Origin: an uncultured Methylococcaceae bacterium
GTDB taxonomy: Bacteria; Pseudomonadota; Gammaproteobacteria; Methylococcales; Methylococcaceae
Length of the DNA: 36,732 nucleotides
Assembly (NCBI GenBank): GCA_903934875.1
Contig: CAIZPP010000210.1
Span: 1 to 36,732, forward strand
Direction of reading: 5' to 3'
In this document: one piece after another, positions 16,951 through 24,585 of the stretch
How the letters are laid out: every line of letters begins with the position of its first letter
Numbering within the stretch: position 1 is the first letter of the stretch
Made by a program: the position numbers and the translations under genes
Notes under the pieces: model-generated
What the model saw: the letters and a program-made list of their open reading frames with translations, nothing else
The model's database searches: none
Told to the model about the DNA's origin: nothing

Positions 16951-16976
16951 CAGGCTAGGCGGCAAAACCTAGCCTG
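16951..16976. promoter_or_regulatory. Hairpin between the porin and sulfate-binding protein genes
   Basis: CAGGCTAGG and CCTAGCCTG are perfect 9-base arms around an 8-base loop. It lies in the 71-bp intergenic space of a probable operon and has no T-run, so it may act as an mRNA-stability or partial-termination element. Confidence 0.55.
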
Positions 16977-16988
16977 TGCTCATGTTGA

Positions 16989-18662
16989 TTAAAATGCAAC
17001 CTGGAAGCGGGTGAAAAAGACTCTTTCAATCGGCCTATTCATCACAGGAGACGGCGAACCCAGTGTGCTGGCCGCCCCGCCCTTAAAGTATGTTTGCTCA
17101 TAGTCGGCGACCAGTTTAATGTTATTATTCAAGTACCAGTTAAAACCCACCGTCCATGACGTGGCGTTTTTGACTGAGCCAGCCGGGTTGGCAAAGCCAT
17201 AGAATGGGGTTTTGACGGTTCCAATATTGGTAAATGTATTTTTGTCAACACCCAACTCGTCCCAGCGCGCCAAAAATTGCAAGGCTCCCCAGTCGCCTTT
17301 ATAGGGATCAAACGGCTTGCGCGGCTTGACACCTTGGTAGGTGTTGTCCTCCCCGGTCAGCACATAAGAGGCGGCAACTTGCCATGCTGTGTTTTGCTGG
17401 TTGATGGTTTGCTGCTTGACGGCGGTGCTGCTGGCGCTGGTCAAGGTCTGCCAAGAAATCGCGTACTCGGTGAACAGCCCAAACGGCCCGTAATACCAAT
17501 AGCCCTGCGGTAATAAACGATGATGGTCGCCATTTAGCGCAGTGCCAGTAATGTAGCTTACGATGACATTCTGGGCGGGGGACTGAAGGTTTACAGGTGT
17601 CAGTCCTTTGGGCTGGCCATAAGTTCCAGCCAAGCCAAGGCCCAATCCTTGCAATGCGTCAATGTCGGTCAACTGGAACGGATGGGCGAAAATGCGGCCC
17701 TCAAACTCCTTGTTATCATAAGTTGCAGCCGTCGTGTTGGCTGGGTTTTGGTTGTCCGCCGTACCGTTGAACACCCCCGCCTGATACTGGAAGAGGTCTT
17801 TGAAGTTGGAGGCCTGCCCGTTGCTGGATTTGCGTTCACGCCCTGGGGCGGCAAATTCGCCATGCAGCAAAATGCCGATGTCGCGGTTGGGGGCCAACTG
17901 AGTGGGGTAGGCGAAGTCCAAGAACTGCATTTTGGACACGTCCTGCAAGCGCTCCAAACCGACCGGCCCCTTTTGCTTGCCCGCCGTCAGGCTGGCAAAG
18001 GGGAAATAGTGCAGGTCCACAAAAGCGTCAAAGACGCTAGGCCCACCCGAACTTAAGGAGCCAAACTCCGTCGTGACCAAGAAATCGGTGTATTTGCCCA
18101 AGGTGCCAGACGTTATGATGCGGGCCCGGCTGACTTGGAAACGGTCAATGCCCAAGCCGTTGATGGGAATCGCATTAGCAGGCCCTGCTGCTGTGGTGTT
18201 GTTGAGTCCGGCAGCGCCCTTGACCGAATCATCCAAGAAAAAAGCGCTGTCGGCATTGATTAAACCACGTAATTTAAACGAGTATTCTTTGTCGGCAGAA
18301 CTCCACTTTAAGCCTTCCGGGCCGACATCAAACGTAGGTGCGGCCTTTTTCTCGGCATCGGCGGTCTCCTTGCTCACTTCGATCTTGCGCTCCAAAATTT
18401 TGACCTTCTGGTCCAATTGCTTGACGGCCGGAATATCAGCCCCGGCTACGTTAGCCACAGCAGGTTTGGCGGCTGAATCTTGCCCTTTGCCTTCACTGAT
18501 CGCCAGCCGCTGTTCCAACACTTCCAAGCGGCGTACCAGCGCCTCAATCTGCGCATCTTTGGATGATCTGCTTACTTTTTTCGCGGCCTCAGCCATTTGT
18601 GGCTGGACACTCAGCAAGCCGCCAACTGTGGCCGCAATTAACAATAATTGATGATTTTTCAT
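16989..18662 (-). CDS. Outer-membrane porin, OprP/OprO (phosphate-selective porin)-like
   Basis: The 557-residue product has a signal peptide (cut near AEAA) and a coiled coil at about 35-110 (IEALVRRLEVLEQRLAI, VKQLDQKVKILERKIEV). The remaining 430 residues look like a beta barrel, with alternating residues, many aromatic turns and a terminal Phe. The barrel start FKLRGLINADSAFFLDD and later SRARIITSGTLGKYTDFLVTTEFG resemble OprP-type anion porins. Next to a sulfate-binding protein gene it may serve sulfate or another oxyanion (inference). The ATG at 18662 is preferred over a GTG at 18671. An intrinsic terminator-like hairpin lies just upstream (18727-18752). Confidence 0.88.
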   Translation of the reverse strand: MKNHQLLLIAATVGGLLSVQPQMAEAAKKVSRSSKDAQIEALVRRLEVLEQRLAISEGKGQDSAAKPAVANVAGADIPAVKQLDQKVKILERKIEVSKETADAEKKAAPTFDVGPEGLKWSSADKEYSFKLRGLINADSAFFLDDSVKGAAGLNNTTAAGPANAIPINGLGIDRFQVSRARIITSGTLGKYTDFLVTTEFGSLSSGGPSVFDAFVDLHYFPFASLTAGKQKGPVGLERLQDVSKMQFLDFAYPTQLAPNRDIGILLHGEFAAPGRERKSSNGQASNFKDLFQYQAGVFNGTADNQNPANTTAATYDNKEFEGRIFAHPFQLTDIDALQGLGLGLAGTYGQPKGLTPVNLQSPAQNVIVSYITGTALNGDHHRLLPQGYWYYGPFGLFTEYAISWQTLTSASSTAVKQQTINQQNTAWQVAASYVLTGEDNTYQGVKPRKPFDPYKGDWGALQFLARWDELGVDKNTFTNIGTVKTPFYGFANPAGSVKNATSWTVGFNWYLNNNIKLVADYEQTYFKGGAASTLGSPSPVMNRPIERVFFTRFQVAF

Positions 18663-18726
18663 GTGTGGCACCGTATTTTTTTAATTTTCTAGACAATTCC
18701 AAGCTAAACAGCCATAACGCCATAAT

Positions 18727-18752
18727 AAAAAAAAGCGGGCGCAAGGCCCGCC
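18727..18752 (-). terminator. Intrinsic terminator or attenuator upstream of the porin gene
   Basis: On the minus strand GCGGGC-CTTGC-GCCCGC is followed at once by eight T, the textbook form. It lies about 65-90 bases before the porin start codon and reads towards it. It could end transcripts of the lipoprotein gene at 19287-20255, or act as an attenuator in the porin leader. Confidence 0.75.
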
Positions 18753-18844
18753 AAACTAAGGGACGCAACAAAGGAGGAGGGAAACTTCACAAATGCTTGA
18801 CTTCATTGACTCGTAATATAACCGAGACCAATTGCCGCAAGAAG

Positions 18845-18883
18845 GAATATTAAATTAAAAGCATATTCCATATTTGAATATCG
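18845..18883. promoter_or_regulatory. AT-rich overlapping palindromes, possible operator
   Basis: GGAATAT and ATATTCC form a perfect 7-base inverted pair around a 13-base AT spacer, immediately followed by ATATTTGAATAT. Such repeated dyads upstream of a porin/sulfate-binding operon could be a regulator site, possibly for a LysR protein such as CysB. The assignment is a guess from position. Confidence 0.35.
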
Positions 18884-18965
18884 AAGACGACGATACAATC
18901 GGTGCGAAATCTTCTGGATTACACAGCCTTCACTGCCATTACGTTCAAGAGGTGTGACTTATTAA

Positions 18966-19103
18966 CTGATGTTACGCAGTCATCGCTAGAGGATGGCAAC
19001 TTGTGGAGTGCGGCGACTCGTCGCCGCTGGACGCAAAAGGCGGCGACGAGTCGCCGAAATCCACAACATCCGGGCTACAGCCAACACGGTTGCGTAACAT
19101 CAG
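18966..19103 (+). mobile_element. Family A MITE-like element, complete, 138 bp
   Basis: The perfect 13-bp terminal inverted repeats CTGATGTTACGCA / TGCGTAACATCAG are bordered by the direct repeat TTATTAA on both sides (18959-18965 and 19104-19110), a clear 7-bp target duplication. The core is the double palindrome CGGCGACTCGTCGCCG and its complement. There is no reading frame of useful length, so the element must be non-autonomous. Confidence 0.93.
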
Positions 19104-19171
19104 TTATTAAAGTAGGGAGTGCACGGCTTGCCTTGCGAGCGCAACTCAAGGCATGGCTTCCACTCGAAGGG

Positions 19172-19250
19172 CGGACGGTTAAGCCGTTCATGGTTCGACA
19201 CTTCGACAAGCCCAGGGCTCACCACGAACGGCTTAACCTTAAACTGTCCC
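19172..19250. repeat. CGTTCG-type extragenic palindrome
   Basis: GGACGGTTAAGCCGTTC pairs with GAACGGCTTAACC and GTCC around a loop holding CTTCGACAAGC. A related block is at 36470-36600; both are followed by CCGCCTTAAGTTG and TAGCC. Confidence 0.65.
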
Positions 19251-19286
19251 GCCTTAAGTTGCTAGCCAAGGATTCAGTGCCCCTTA

Positions 19287-20255
19287 TCATCTACCCGGAA
19301 AGTGAAATCCAGAGCTTTGTATGGCCTGTTGCATTTGTATTTGATGGATTTGATTCTGTACGGCTTGCTGTCGCTGTTGCTGCTGCTGTTCTTGCTCCTC
19401 TTCGTGCTTTTTTTGCTCTTGTTTCTTTTGCGCAACCTCGTATTCGACTTTGCGAACATTGGACTCTACTTGGTAATTTGTCTCTTGCACTTTATGCGCA
19501 ATTCCGCTCGCATATTCGTTTTGCCGCTGCTGTTGCTGGTAATTATTTTGCATTTCTGCGATAGCGTTTTTCGTCGACTCGATTTGGATTTGGTGAGTTA
19601 GTATCTCCGTCCTGGCTTTTTGCTGCTCTGCGGCCTGGATATTTTGCTGTTGTTGCTGGTAATTATTTTGCATTTGCTGCTGATTGCGCAGATATTCCTG
19701 TTGCCTTTCCTCGTTAATTTGCTTGGCCGCATTCCCACCAGTTTGACGGGTGCTGGCTTGCGATTGGCCTGTCAGTATGATTGCATTCCCACCAGCTTGA
19801 CGGGTGCTGGCTTGCGATTGGCCTGTCAATATGATTGCATTCCCATTAGTTTGGCCGGTACTGGATTGCGTTTGGGCTTCATTCGGTTTGACCACCTGCC
19901 CTTTGGTTTGGCGGGTACTGGCCTGCGTTTGGCTTTCAACCGGTTTATGGTTTGTTTGTGTTTCAGCTTGATGTTTAGATTGTTGGGCACTGTGCGATAA
20001 AACCAGTTTATACTTCTCACTACTTGGGATTTTATGCTGCTTGCCATATTCGTTGTGTGCTGAGGCTTTTGCTGAAGAACCACCTCCTATATAGGGACCC
20101 GATAAATAACCAACCGATGAATATTGATAATCATCGTCATCTTCATAATATGCATTTTGACCCTGCATGGCCGCTTCATTAGGGAAAAAAAATGAGCAAC
20201 CAGCAATCAAAAATACAAAGCTTAATACTGTGCAAATTTCCAGCGACTTGTCCAT
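19287..20255 (-). CDS. Gln-rich coiled-coil lipoprotein with tandem repeats
   Basis: The 322-residue product has a lipobox (LIAGC, Cys20), so it is probably membrane-anchored. An acidic/Tyr-rich piece (YYEDDDDYQY) follows, then a Ser/Gln linker. Residues about 108-178 are four 18-19 residue repeats of the type QSQASTRQxGGNAIILTG. The C-terminal 140 residues are extremely Gln-rich coiled coil (QNNYQQQQQ, KKQEQKKHEEEQEQQQQQ). This gives an extended envelope or surface protein; no family was recognised. The repeats match a 54-bp DNA repeat. Repeat number and Gln-runs may vary between strains. Confidence 0.8.
   Translation of the reverse strand: MDKSLEICTVLSFVFLIAGCSFFFPNEAAMQGQNAYYEDDDDYQYSSVGYLSGPYIGGGSSAKASAHNEYGKQHKIPSSEKYKLVLSHSAQQSKHQAETQTNHKPVESQTQASTRQTKGQVVKPNEAQTQSSTGQTNGNAIILTGQSQASTRQAGGNAIILTGQSQASTRQTGGNAAKQINEERQQEYLRNQQQMQNNYQQQQQNIQAAEQQKARTEILTHQIQIESTKNAIAEMQNNYQQQQRQNEYASGIAHKVQETNYQVESNVRKVEYEVAQKKQEQKKHEEEQEQQQQQRQQAVQNQIHQIQMQQAIQSSGFHFPGR
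19729..19890. repeat. 54-bp minisatellite inside the Gln-rich lipoprotein gene
   Basis: The units at 19729-19782 and 19783-19836 differ by only about two bases. A third, more diverged unit lies at 19837-19890 and a weaker fourth up to about 19944. Each unit starts GCATTCCCA and keeps frame (18 codons). The near identity of the first two units points to a recent duplication. Confidence 0.88.
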
Positions 20256-20353
20256 GATACGATCCCCCTGGCTGTGGGTTGTTTTAGAGGGTGCTAGATT
20301 CTCACAGATTTCCTTAAATTTGGCTTAATGCGCTAATTTGCTTATCATGGAGC

Positions 20354-21535
20354 ATGTTCACTAGGCCTCGCACCGTCTACGATATTTTCTCCATGCCTAC
20401 AAGCGACACCACACCTACCCTAAACATTCGGGAACTTCCCGGCCAGCGCCTGGAAATCGCCTTGGGCGGAGACTGGATTGCCGACACGCAACGGCCTTCG
20501 GCTGACGAAATCCTAGCCATGCTGGGCGAAAAAGATGCATCCAAAGCACTCTGCTTCGACACCTCCTGCCTAGGATTATGGGATAGCTTGTTGCTGACCT
20601 TTTTGAGCAAAATCGAGAACGGCTGCAAGGCAAAGGGCATTCCGGTTGAACGTAGTGGCCTGCCGGTGGGCATCCGGGGCATGTTGGGGCTGGCCGATGC
20701 GGTGCCTGAACGGGAAGATGTGCGCCGCCTCGCCCCACAATCTGGATTTGTGCAAAAAACCGGCCTGCTGGGCATCGCATTCTGGGAGGAGGCCATCGCC
20801 ATACTGGCTTTCATCGGCGAAGTTGCCTTGGGGTTTTGCAAGCTCATGCTGGGAAAGGCGCACTACCGCCGCGTTGATTTGGTTTTGCTGCTACAAGAAT
20901 GTGGCGCAAACGCCCTGCCCATTGTCAGTCTGATCAGTTTTCTAGTGGGGATGATCCTAGCCTTCGTCGGTTCCGCGCAATTGTCGAAATATGGCGCCCA
21001 AGTTTATATTGCCGACATGGTGGGCTTGGGAATGTCGCGGGAGATGGGCGCGCTGATGACGGCCATCATCATGTCAGGCCGCACGGGCGCTGCGTTCGCC
21101 GCCCAATTGGGTTCCATGCAAGTCAACGATGAAATCGACGCATTAAAGACTATGGGATTTTCGGACATTGAGTTTCTAGTGATCCCCAGAATACTGGCCT
21201 TGGCCTTGATGATGCCCTTGCTATGCGTCTACGCCGACCTGATGGGCATGGCAGGAGGAGGCTTGGTGAGCCTAAGCCTTTACGACATTTCCATCTTGGA
21301 GTATTCACAACACATTCTAGCCCGCCTGCGGTTTCAGGACTTCGCCGTGGGCGTGGGCAAGAGCGTAGTTTTTGGCCTATTAGTCGCCCTTGCCGGTTGC
21401 ATGAGGGGCATACAATGCGGACGCAGTTCCCAAGCGGTAGGCATGGCTGCCACGTCTGCCGTGGTAACCGGCATCGTCATGATCGTTTGCGCCGATGCCG
21501 TGATGGCCATGATTGTGATTACTCTGCATTGGTGA
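20354..21535 (+). CDS. MlaE-family lipid ABC transporter permease with N-terminal STAS domain
   Basis: The protein is the membrane part of a phospholipid transporter keeping outer-membrane lipid asymmetry. Of 393 residues, about 20-115 form a STAS (MlaB-like) domain (LEIALGGDWIAD, ALCFDTSCLGLWDSLLLTFL). The rest is the MlaE permease with five to six membrane segments and the family phrases GANALPIVSLISFLVGMILAF, REMGALMTAIIMSGRTGAAFAAQLGSMQV and EIDALKTMG. In E. coli the STAS partner MlaB is a separate protein; here it is fused. The start is uncertain: an ATG at 20393 would remove 13 residues, and neither has a well-spaced ribosome binding site. The ATPase gene follows after 4 bp. Confidence 0.94.
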   Translation: MFTRPRTVYDIFSMPTSDTTPTLNIRELPGQRLEIALGGDWIADTQRPSADEILAMLGEKDASKALCFDTSCLGLWDSLLLTFLSKIENGCKAKGIPVERSGLPVGIRGMLGLADAVPEREDVRRLAPQSGFVQKTGLLGIAFWEEAIAILAFIGEVALGFCKLMLGKAHYRRVDLVLLLQECGANALPIVSLISFLVGMILAFVGSAQLSKYGAQVYIADMVGLGMSREMGALMTAIIMSGRTGAAFAAQLGSMQVNDEIDALKTMGFSDIEFLVIPRILALALMMPLLCVYADLMGMAGGGLVSLSLYDISILEYSQHILARLRFQDFAVGVGKSVVFGLLVALAGCMRGIQCGRSSQAVGMAATSAVVTGIVMIVCADAVMAMIVITLHW

Positions 21536-21539
21536 CAAG

Positions 21540-22328
21540 ATGGGCATGGCACACATCACGGTCTCCAATTTAACTATGGCCTATGGGAGCTTAATCATCC
21601 AACGCAATATGAGCTTCGCCATCAACCGGGGCGATATTTTTATCATCATGGGCGGCAGCGGCTGCGGCAAAAGTACCTTGCTGCGCCATTTGATCGGCCT
21701 TAAGCAACCGCACGAAGGCGCTATTTTTTATCAAAACCTAAGTTTTTGGGATGCCAGCCCGAAGGAGCGGCGAGCGCTGATGATGAAGATGGGCGTATCG
21801 TACCAAAGCGGGGCACTGTTCAGTTCGATGACCTTGGCCGAAAACATCGCCCTGCCCCTGTCCTCATTCACCTCCCTATCACACTCGGATATCCGTGAAA
21901 TCGTGTCGCTGAAACTGGCTTTGGTCGGTCTGGCGGGTTTCGCGGAATACTACCCGGCGGAAATCTCAGGGGGTATGCAAAAACGCGCCGGACTTGCCCG
22001 CGCCATGGCCTTGGACCCGGACATTCTATTCTTTGACGAACCTTCCTCAGGACTCGACCCGATCAGTTCCCGCTTGTTGGACGATCTTATTCTCCATCTG
22101 CGCGACAATCTAGGTGCCACCATTGTCGTGGTGACCCATGAACTGTCCAGCATCTTCGCCATAGGCAATAATTCTGTGTTCCTTGATGCCGAAAGCAAAA
22201 CGGTCATCGCCCAAGGCGACCCGAAGCAACTGTTGGCGGAATGCGATGTCCCGAAAGTGCGAAGGTTCCTGACCCGTGGCGATGGCGGGGAAACCCATAT
22301 GCCACATCAAGTAACTCTTCGATATTAA
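21540..22328 (+). CDS. MlaF-like ABC transporter ATPase
   Basis: This 262-residue ATPase should power the lipid transporter together with the permease just upstream. Walker A is GGSGCGKST (38-46), the Q-loop region is YQSGALFSSMTLAENIALPL, the signature is ISGGMQKRAGLARAMALDP and Walker B is ILFFDEPSSGLDP; the switch His is in VVVTHELSS. All are intact and of MlaF type. The final residues and the stop codon (22326-22328) lie in a leftover family B repeat end, so the C-terminus (HQVTLRY) is likely repeat-derived rather than ancestral. Confidence 0.95.
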   Translation: MGMAHITVSNLTMAYGSLIIQRNMSFAINRGDIFIIMGGSGCGKSTLLRHLIGLKQPHEGAIFYQNLSFWDASPKERRALMMKMGVSYQSGALFSSMTLAENIALPLSSFTSLSHSDIREIVSLKLALVGLAGFAEYYPAEISGGMQKRAGLARAMALDPDILFFDEPSSGLDPISSRLLDDLILHLRDNLGATIVVVTHELSSIFAIGNNSVFLDAESKTVIAQGDPKQLLAECDVPKVRRFLTRGDGGETHMPHQVTLRY

Positions 22329-22337
22329 AACGCTGTA
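22306..22337 (+). repeat. Solo end of a family B element at the mlaF/mlaD junction
   Basis: ATCAAGTAACTCTTCGATATTAAAACGCTGTA, read across the positions given, matches the right end of complete family B elements with only a few changes. It contains the stop codon of the ATPase gene, and its last A is the A of the ATG of the MCE gene. Confidence 0.8.
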
Positions 22338-23329
22338 TGACCAATAAAGCCAATCCTGCCCTGATTGGAGGCTTCATCGTCGGCGCACTGGCGCTTGTGG
22401 TTTCGGCTGTGCTGCTTTTCGCCAACGGCTTTTTTGCCAACCCGCAAAAAAACATGATTTTCTTTGACGGCTCAGTCAACGGGCTCAACATTGGGGCACT
22501 GGTGAAACTTAAAGGCGTCCCCGTCGGCAAAGTGACCGACATTTTGGTGATCTATGACGACCAGCGCGGCAAGGTCATCACACCGGTGATAGTCGAGTTC
22601 ACCCCGGAAAAAATTTATGACATGCAAGGCGGACATATCGAAAAATCCACCGGCGCAGACATCAAAGCGATGATCAAACAGGGCTTGCGCGCCCAATTGC
22701 AAACACAAAGCCTAGTGACCGGGCAATTGTTCATCGACATTAACCTCCGCCCGGAAACCCCAATTAAGCTACTGGGCGGCGACCACCCCCTGTACCCGGA
22801 AATTCCGAGCATCCCCTCATCCAAAGAACAAGTGGAAAGCACCATTGAAGATATCGTTGCAATGGTTAAGAAAATGCCCATTCAACAGACGGTCGAGTCT
22901 TTGTCGAACAGCATCCAAGCAGTGGAAAAGCTCCTCAAATCCCCGGAAATCAGCTCCAGCCTAGTCACTCTAGACCACACCCTCAAAGATGTGCGGCATT
23001 TAGTGCAAACGGTGGACGGCAAAATAAGCCCGCTGAGCAACGAGCTTAGGGACACTGCCAAAGAAGGACGGATCATGTTGGAAAACATCAATAAAAATGC
23101 CGGGCCAGTCATGCTCAGTGCCCAGCAGGCTATGCAAGCCACCACCGGCACGATGGAGCAGGCCCGCTCCACATTGGCAAGCATTGATCAAACCGCAGGC
23201 CAAAACGCCAGCTTGGATTTGGCCTTGAAAGATTTGGCCTCGGCCGCCAAATCCTTGCGCGTCCTGGCCGATTATCTGGAACGCCATCCCGATGCATTGT
23301 TGTATGGGAAAAACCCCAAAGGAGAATAG
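22337..23329 (+). CDS. MlaD-like MCE-domain lipid-binding protein
   Basis: MCE proteins bind phospholipids in the periplasm and feed them to the permease. The start is placed at 22337, where MTNKANPALIGGFIVGALALVV gives the N-terminal anchor; the longer frame from 22241 lies inside the ATPase gene. Of 330 residues, about 38-117 form the MCE domain (FFDGSVNGLNIGALVKLKGVPVG, then IDINLRPETP near 135). The C-terminal half is long helix/coiled coil with SSKEQVESTIEDIVAMVKK and repeated small residues. This is longer than E. coli MlaD (183 residues) and nearer PqiB/YebT-like or long single-MCE proteins. No ordinary ribosome binding site is visible; the region is repeat-derived. Confidence 0.93.
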   Translation: MTNKANPALIGGFIVGALALVVSAVLLFANGFFANPQKNMIFFDGSVNGLNIGALVKLKGVPVGKVTDILVIYDDQRGKVITPVIVEFTPEKIYDMQGGHIEKSTGADIKAMIKQGLRAQLQTQSLVTGQLFIDINLRPETPIKLLGGDHPLYPEIPSIPSSKEQVESTIEDIVAMVKKMPIQQTVESLSNSIQAVEKLLKSPEISSSLVTLDHTLKDVRHLVQTVDGKISPLSNELRDTAKEGRIMLENINKNAGPVMLSAQQAMQATTGTMEQARSTLASIDQTAGQNASLDLALKDLASAAKSLRVLADYLERHPDALLYGKNPKGE

Positions 23330-23332
23330 ACT

Positions 23333-23983
23333 TTGAACAAGGTCAATAAGCTCTATATTTATTTGGCCATTTACGCCTTGATTATCATTTCAGGTTGTAC
23401 GCCCAACACGCGTCAGGTCAAATTTTACCTGTTGCAGCCCATGAGCCGATCTGATACGCAGATTGCAAAATCGGAAACATCCACGCCGCAACTCGTTGGC
23501 CTTGGCCCTGTCGAAATACCCGCTTATCTGGACCGCCCGCAAATCGTCACCGGCAACAGCGGTGCAGAACTGCAAATGGCCGAATACCATCGCTGGGCAG
23601 AACCGTTAAAAGACACCATCACCCGCGTATTGGCCGAAAATTTGGCTCTGTCCATGCCAAGCAGCCACGTACTAAGCTTCCCGTGGAACCGGGCTATCAT
23701 TCCAGATTACCAAGTGGAAATAAAAATCAGCCGGTTCCATGTGGATGCAGCCGGAAACAGCGAATTGAAGGCTGACTGGACTATCCTGAAGCAAAACAAA
23801 CCGGTATTGATGAAAAGCTTCCAAACCCATGCGCCGGCAGCCGGTCCAGACTATGAAGCCAAAGTCGCCGCACTATCGTTAGCCTTGGCTAGATTCGGCA
23901 AAGAGATGGCAGATGAATTAGACTTTATCGGAAACCCTGTCAGTGATCTCGCCCCTACTTCATCAGACGAAGGTTTCCGATAA
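23333..23983 (+). CDS. PqiC-like auxiliary lipoprotein of the lipid transporter
   Basis: The 216-residue product starts with TTG at 23333, preceded by a good ribosome binding site (AAAGGAG, about 8 bases upstream). The lipobox is IIISGC (Cys22). The mature part has the ABC-type transport auxiliary (DUF330/PqiC) order: VKFYLLQPMS near the start, VGLGPVEIPAYLDRPQIVTG in the middle, then YHRWAEPLKDTITRVLAENL and QVEIKISRFHVDAAG. It should sit in the outer membrane and accept or bridge lipid cargo from the MCE protein. It is the last gene of the four-gene operon, 3 bp after the MCE gene. Confidence 0.93.
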   Translation: MNKVNKLYIYLAIYALIIISGCTPNTRQVKFYLLQPMSRSDTQIAKSETSTPQLVGLGPVEIPAYLDRPQIVTGNSGAELQMAEYHRWAEPLKDTITRVLAENLALSMPSSHVLSFPWNRAIIPDYQVEIKISRFHVDAAGNSELKADWTILKQNKPVLMKSFQTHAPAAGPDYEAKVAALSLALARFGKEMADELDFIGNPVSDLAPTSSDEGFR

Positions 23984-23987
23984 AGTC
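23921..23987. terminator. Perfect inverted repeat spanning two convergent stop codons
   Basis: GACTTTATCGGAAACC (23921-23936) and its exact complement (23972-23987) flank a 35-base loop. The right arm covers the stop of the auxiliary lipoprotein gene and reaches the stop codon of the Uma2 gene. It may end transcription from both sides, though no U-run follows. Confidence 0.6.
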
Positions 23988-24565
23988 TATGCCCACAGAT
24001 CCGCCAGCGAAAAACTAATGGCTGCAAACGGCGGCAGACACACAGCATCATCCTCTTGCAAGGTCGCCACGAGCACCCAAGCATTCCCGCTCAGGCTGTA
24101 GGCTTCCAACAAACGCGCCAACGGATCAACCAGCCAGACATGGGCGATGCCATAATGGGCATAAAGGGGTAGTTTACGGGCGCGGTCTTTCTGCTGGGTG
24201 GAAGGGGATAGTATCTCGCAAACCCAATCGGGCACCACCTCGAAGCGGTGGTCTTCGGGGACGGCGGGCATCCTCTCCCGCCGCCAACCTGCCAAATCGG
24301 GAACCGCAACCACTGTATCGCGGACAAAATGCACCTCAGGTTCAGCCAAAATCCACCAGCCGCCGGGTCCATCCTTGCCTTTTTGGAATGGAAAGCGCAA
24401 GGCCGCACCCAGCCCCGTTTCCGCATTGACATGCCGCCCAGCCGGACGCGGTTGTGTAAACAATTCCCCGTTGATGATCTCGCCTGTCAAATGATCGGGC
24501 AGGTCCAGCAATTGCTGATACAAAGATAACGGCGTATCGACTTGGGCTAGAGAGGAACGGCTCAT
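23987..24565 (-). CDS. Uma2-family (DUF820) endonuclease-like protein
   Basis: Uma2 proteins have a PD-(D/E)XK nuclease fold; their biological role is mostly unknown. The ATG at 24565 is chosen because GGAG lies 11 bases upstream and the longer frame would use a TTG. Of 192 residues, typical features are LTGEIINGELF near 27-36, VVAVPDLAGW with the Asp at 90, PDWVCEILSPSTQQKDRARKL with Glu117 and Lys131, and YGIAHVWLVDP at 138-148. These are the usual active-site positions and all look intact. Such genes are abundant in cyanobacteria and some methanotrophs and often lack a fixed context, as here: convergent with the lipid transporter operon and 20 bp after the DedA gene. Confidence 0.92.
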   Translation of the reverse strand: MSRSSLAQVDTPLSLYQQLLDLPDHLTGEIINGELFTQPRPAGRHVNAETGLGAALRFPFQKGKDGPGGWWILAEPEVHFVRDTVVAVPDLAGWRRERMPAVPEDHRFEVVPDWVCEILSPSTQQKDRARKLPLYAHYGIAHVWLVDPLARLLEAYSLSGNAWVLVATLQEDDAVCLPPFAAISFSLADLWA

Positions 24566-24585
24566 GGTGGCAAACTCCAATTTAG

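Larger units (their letters stand above)
18663..19286. other. Gene-free 624-bp stretch: leader/terminator, AT-rich palindromes, family A element
   Basis: From left to right it holds the terminator-like hairpin at 18727-18752, a G/A-rich stretch, the AT-rich palindromes at about 18845-18883, the complete family A element at 18966-19103, and a CGTTCG-type palindrome at about 19172-19250. No supported gene was found. Confidence 0.6.

Noticed and set aside
18735-18790. Plus-strand stretch with GGGACGCAA and AAAGGAGG, reminiscent of a c-di-GMP-I riboswitch
   Set aside because: The required GCAAA receptor and P1b pairing are missing, and no plus-strand gene follows; the same bases form a minus-strand terminator.
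19729-19944. Evenly spaced repeats that could suggest a CRISPR array
   Set aside because: The 54-bp units are directly adjacent with no spacers and keep a reading frame, so they are a coding minisatellite.
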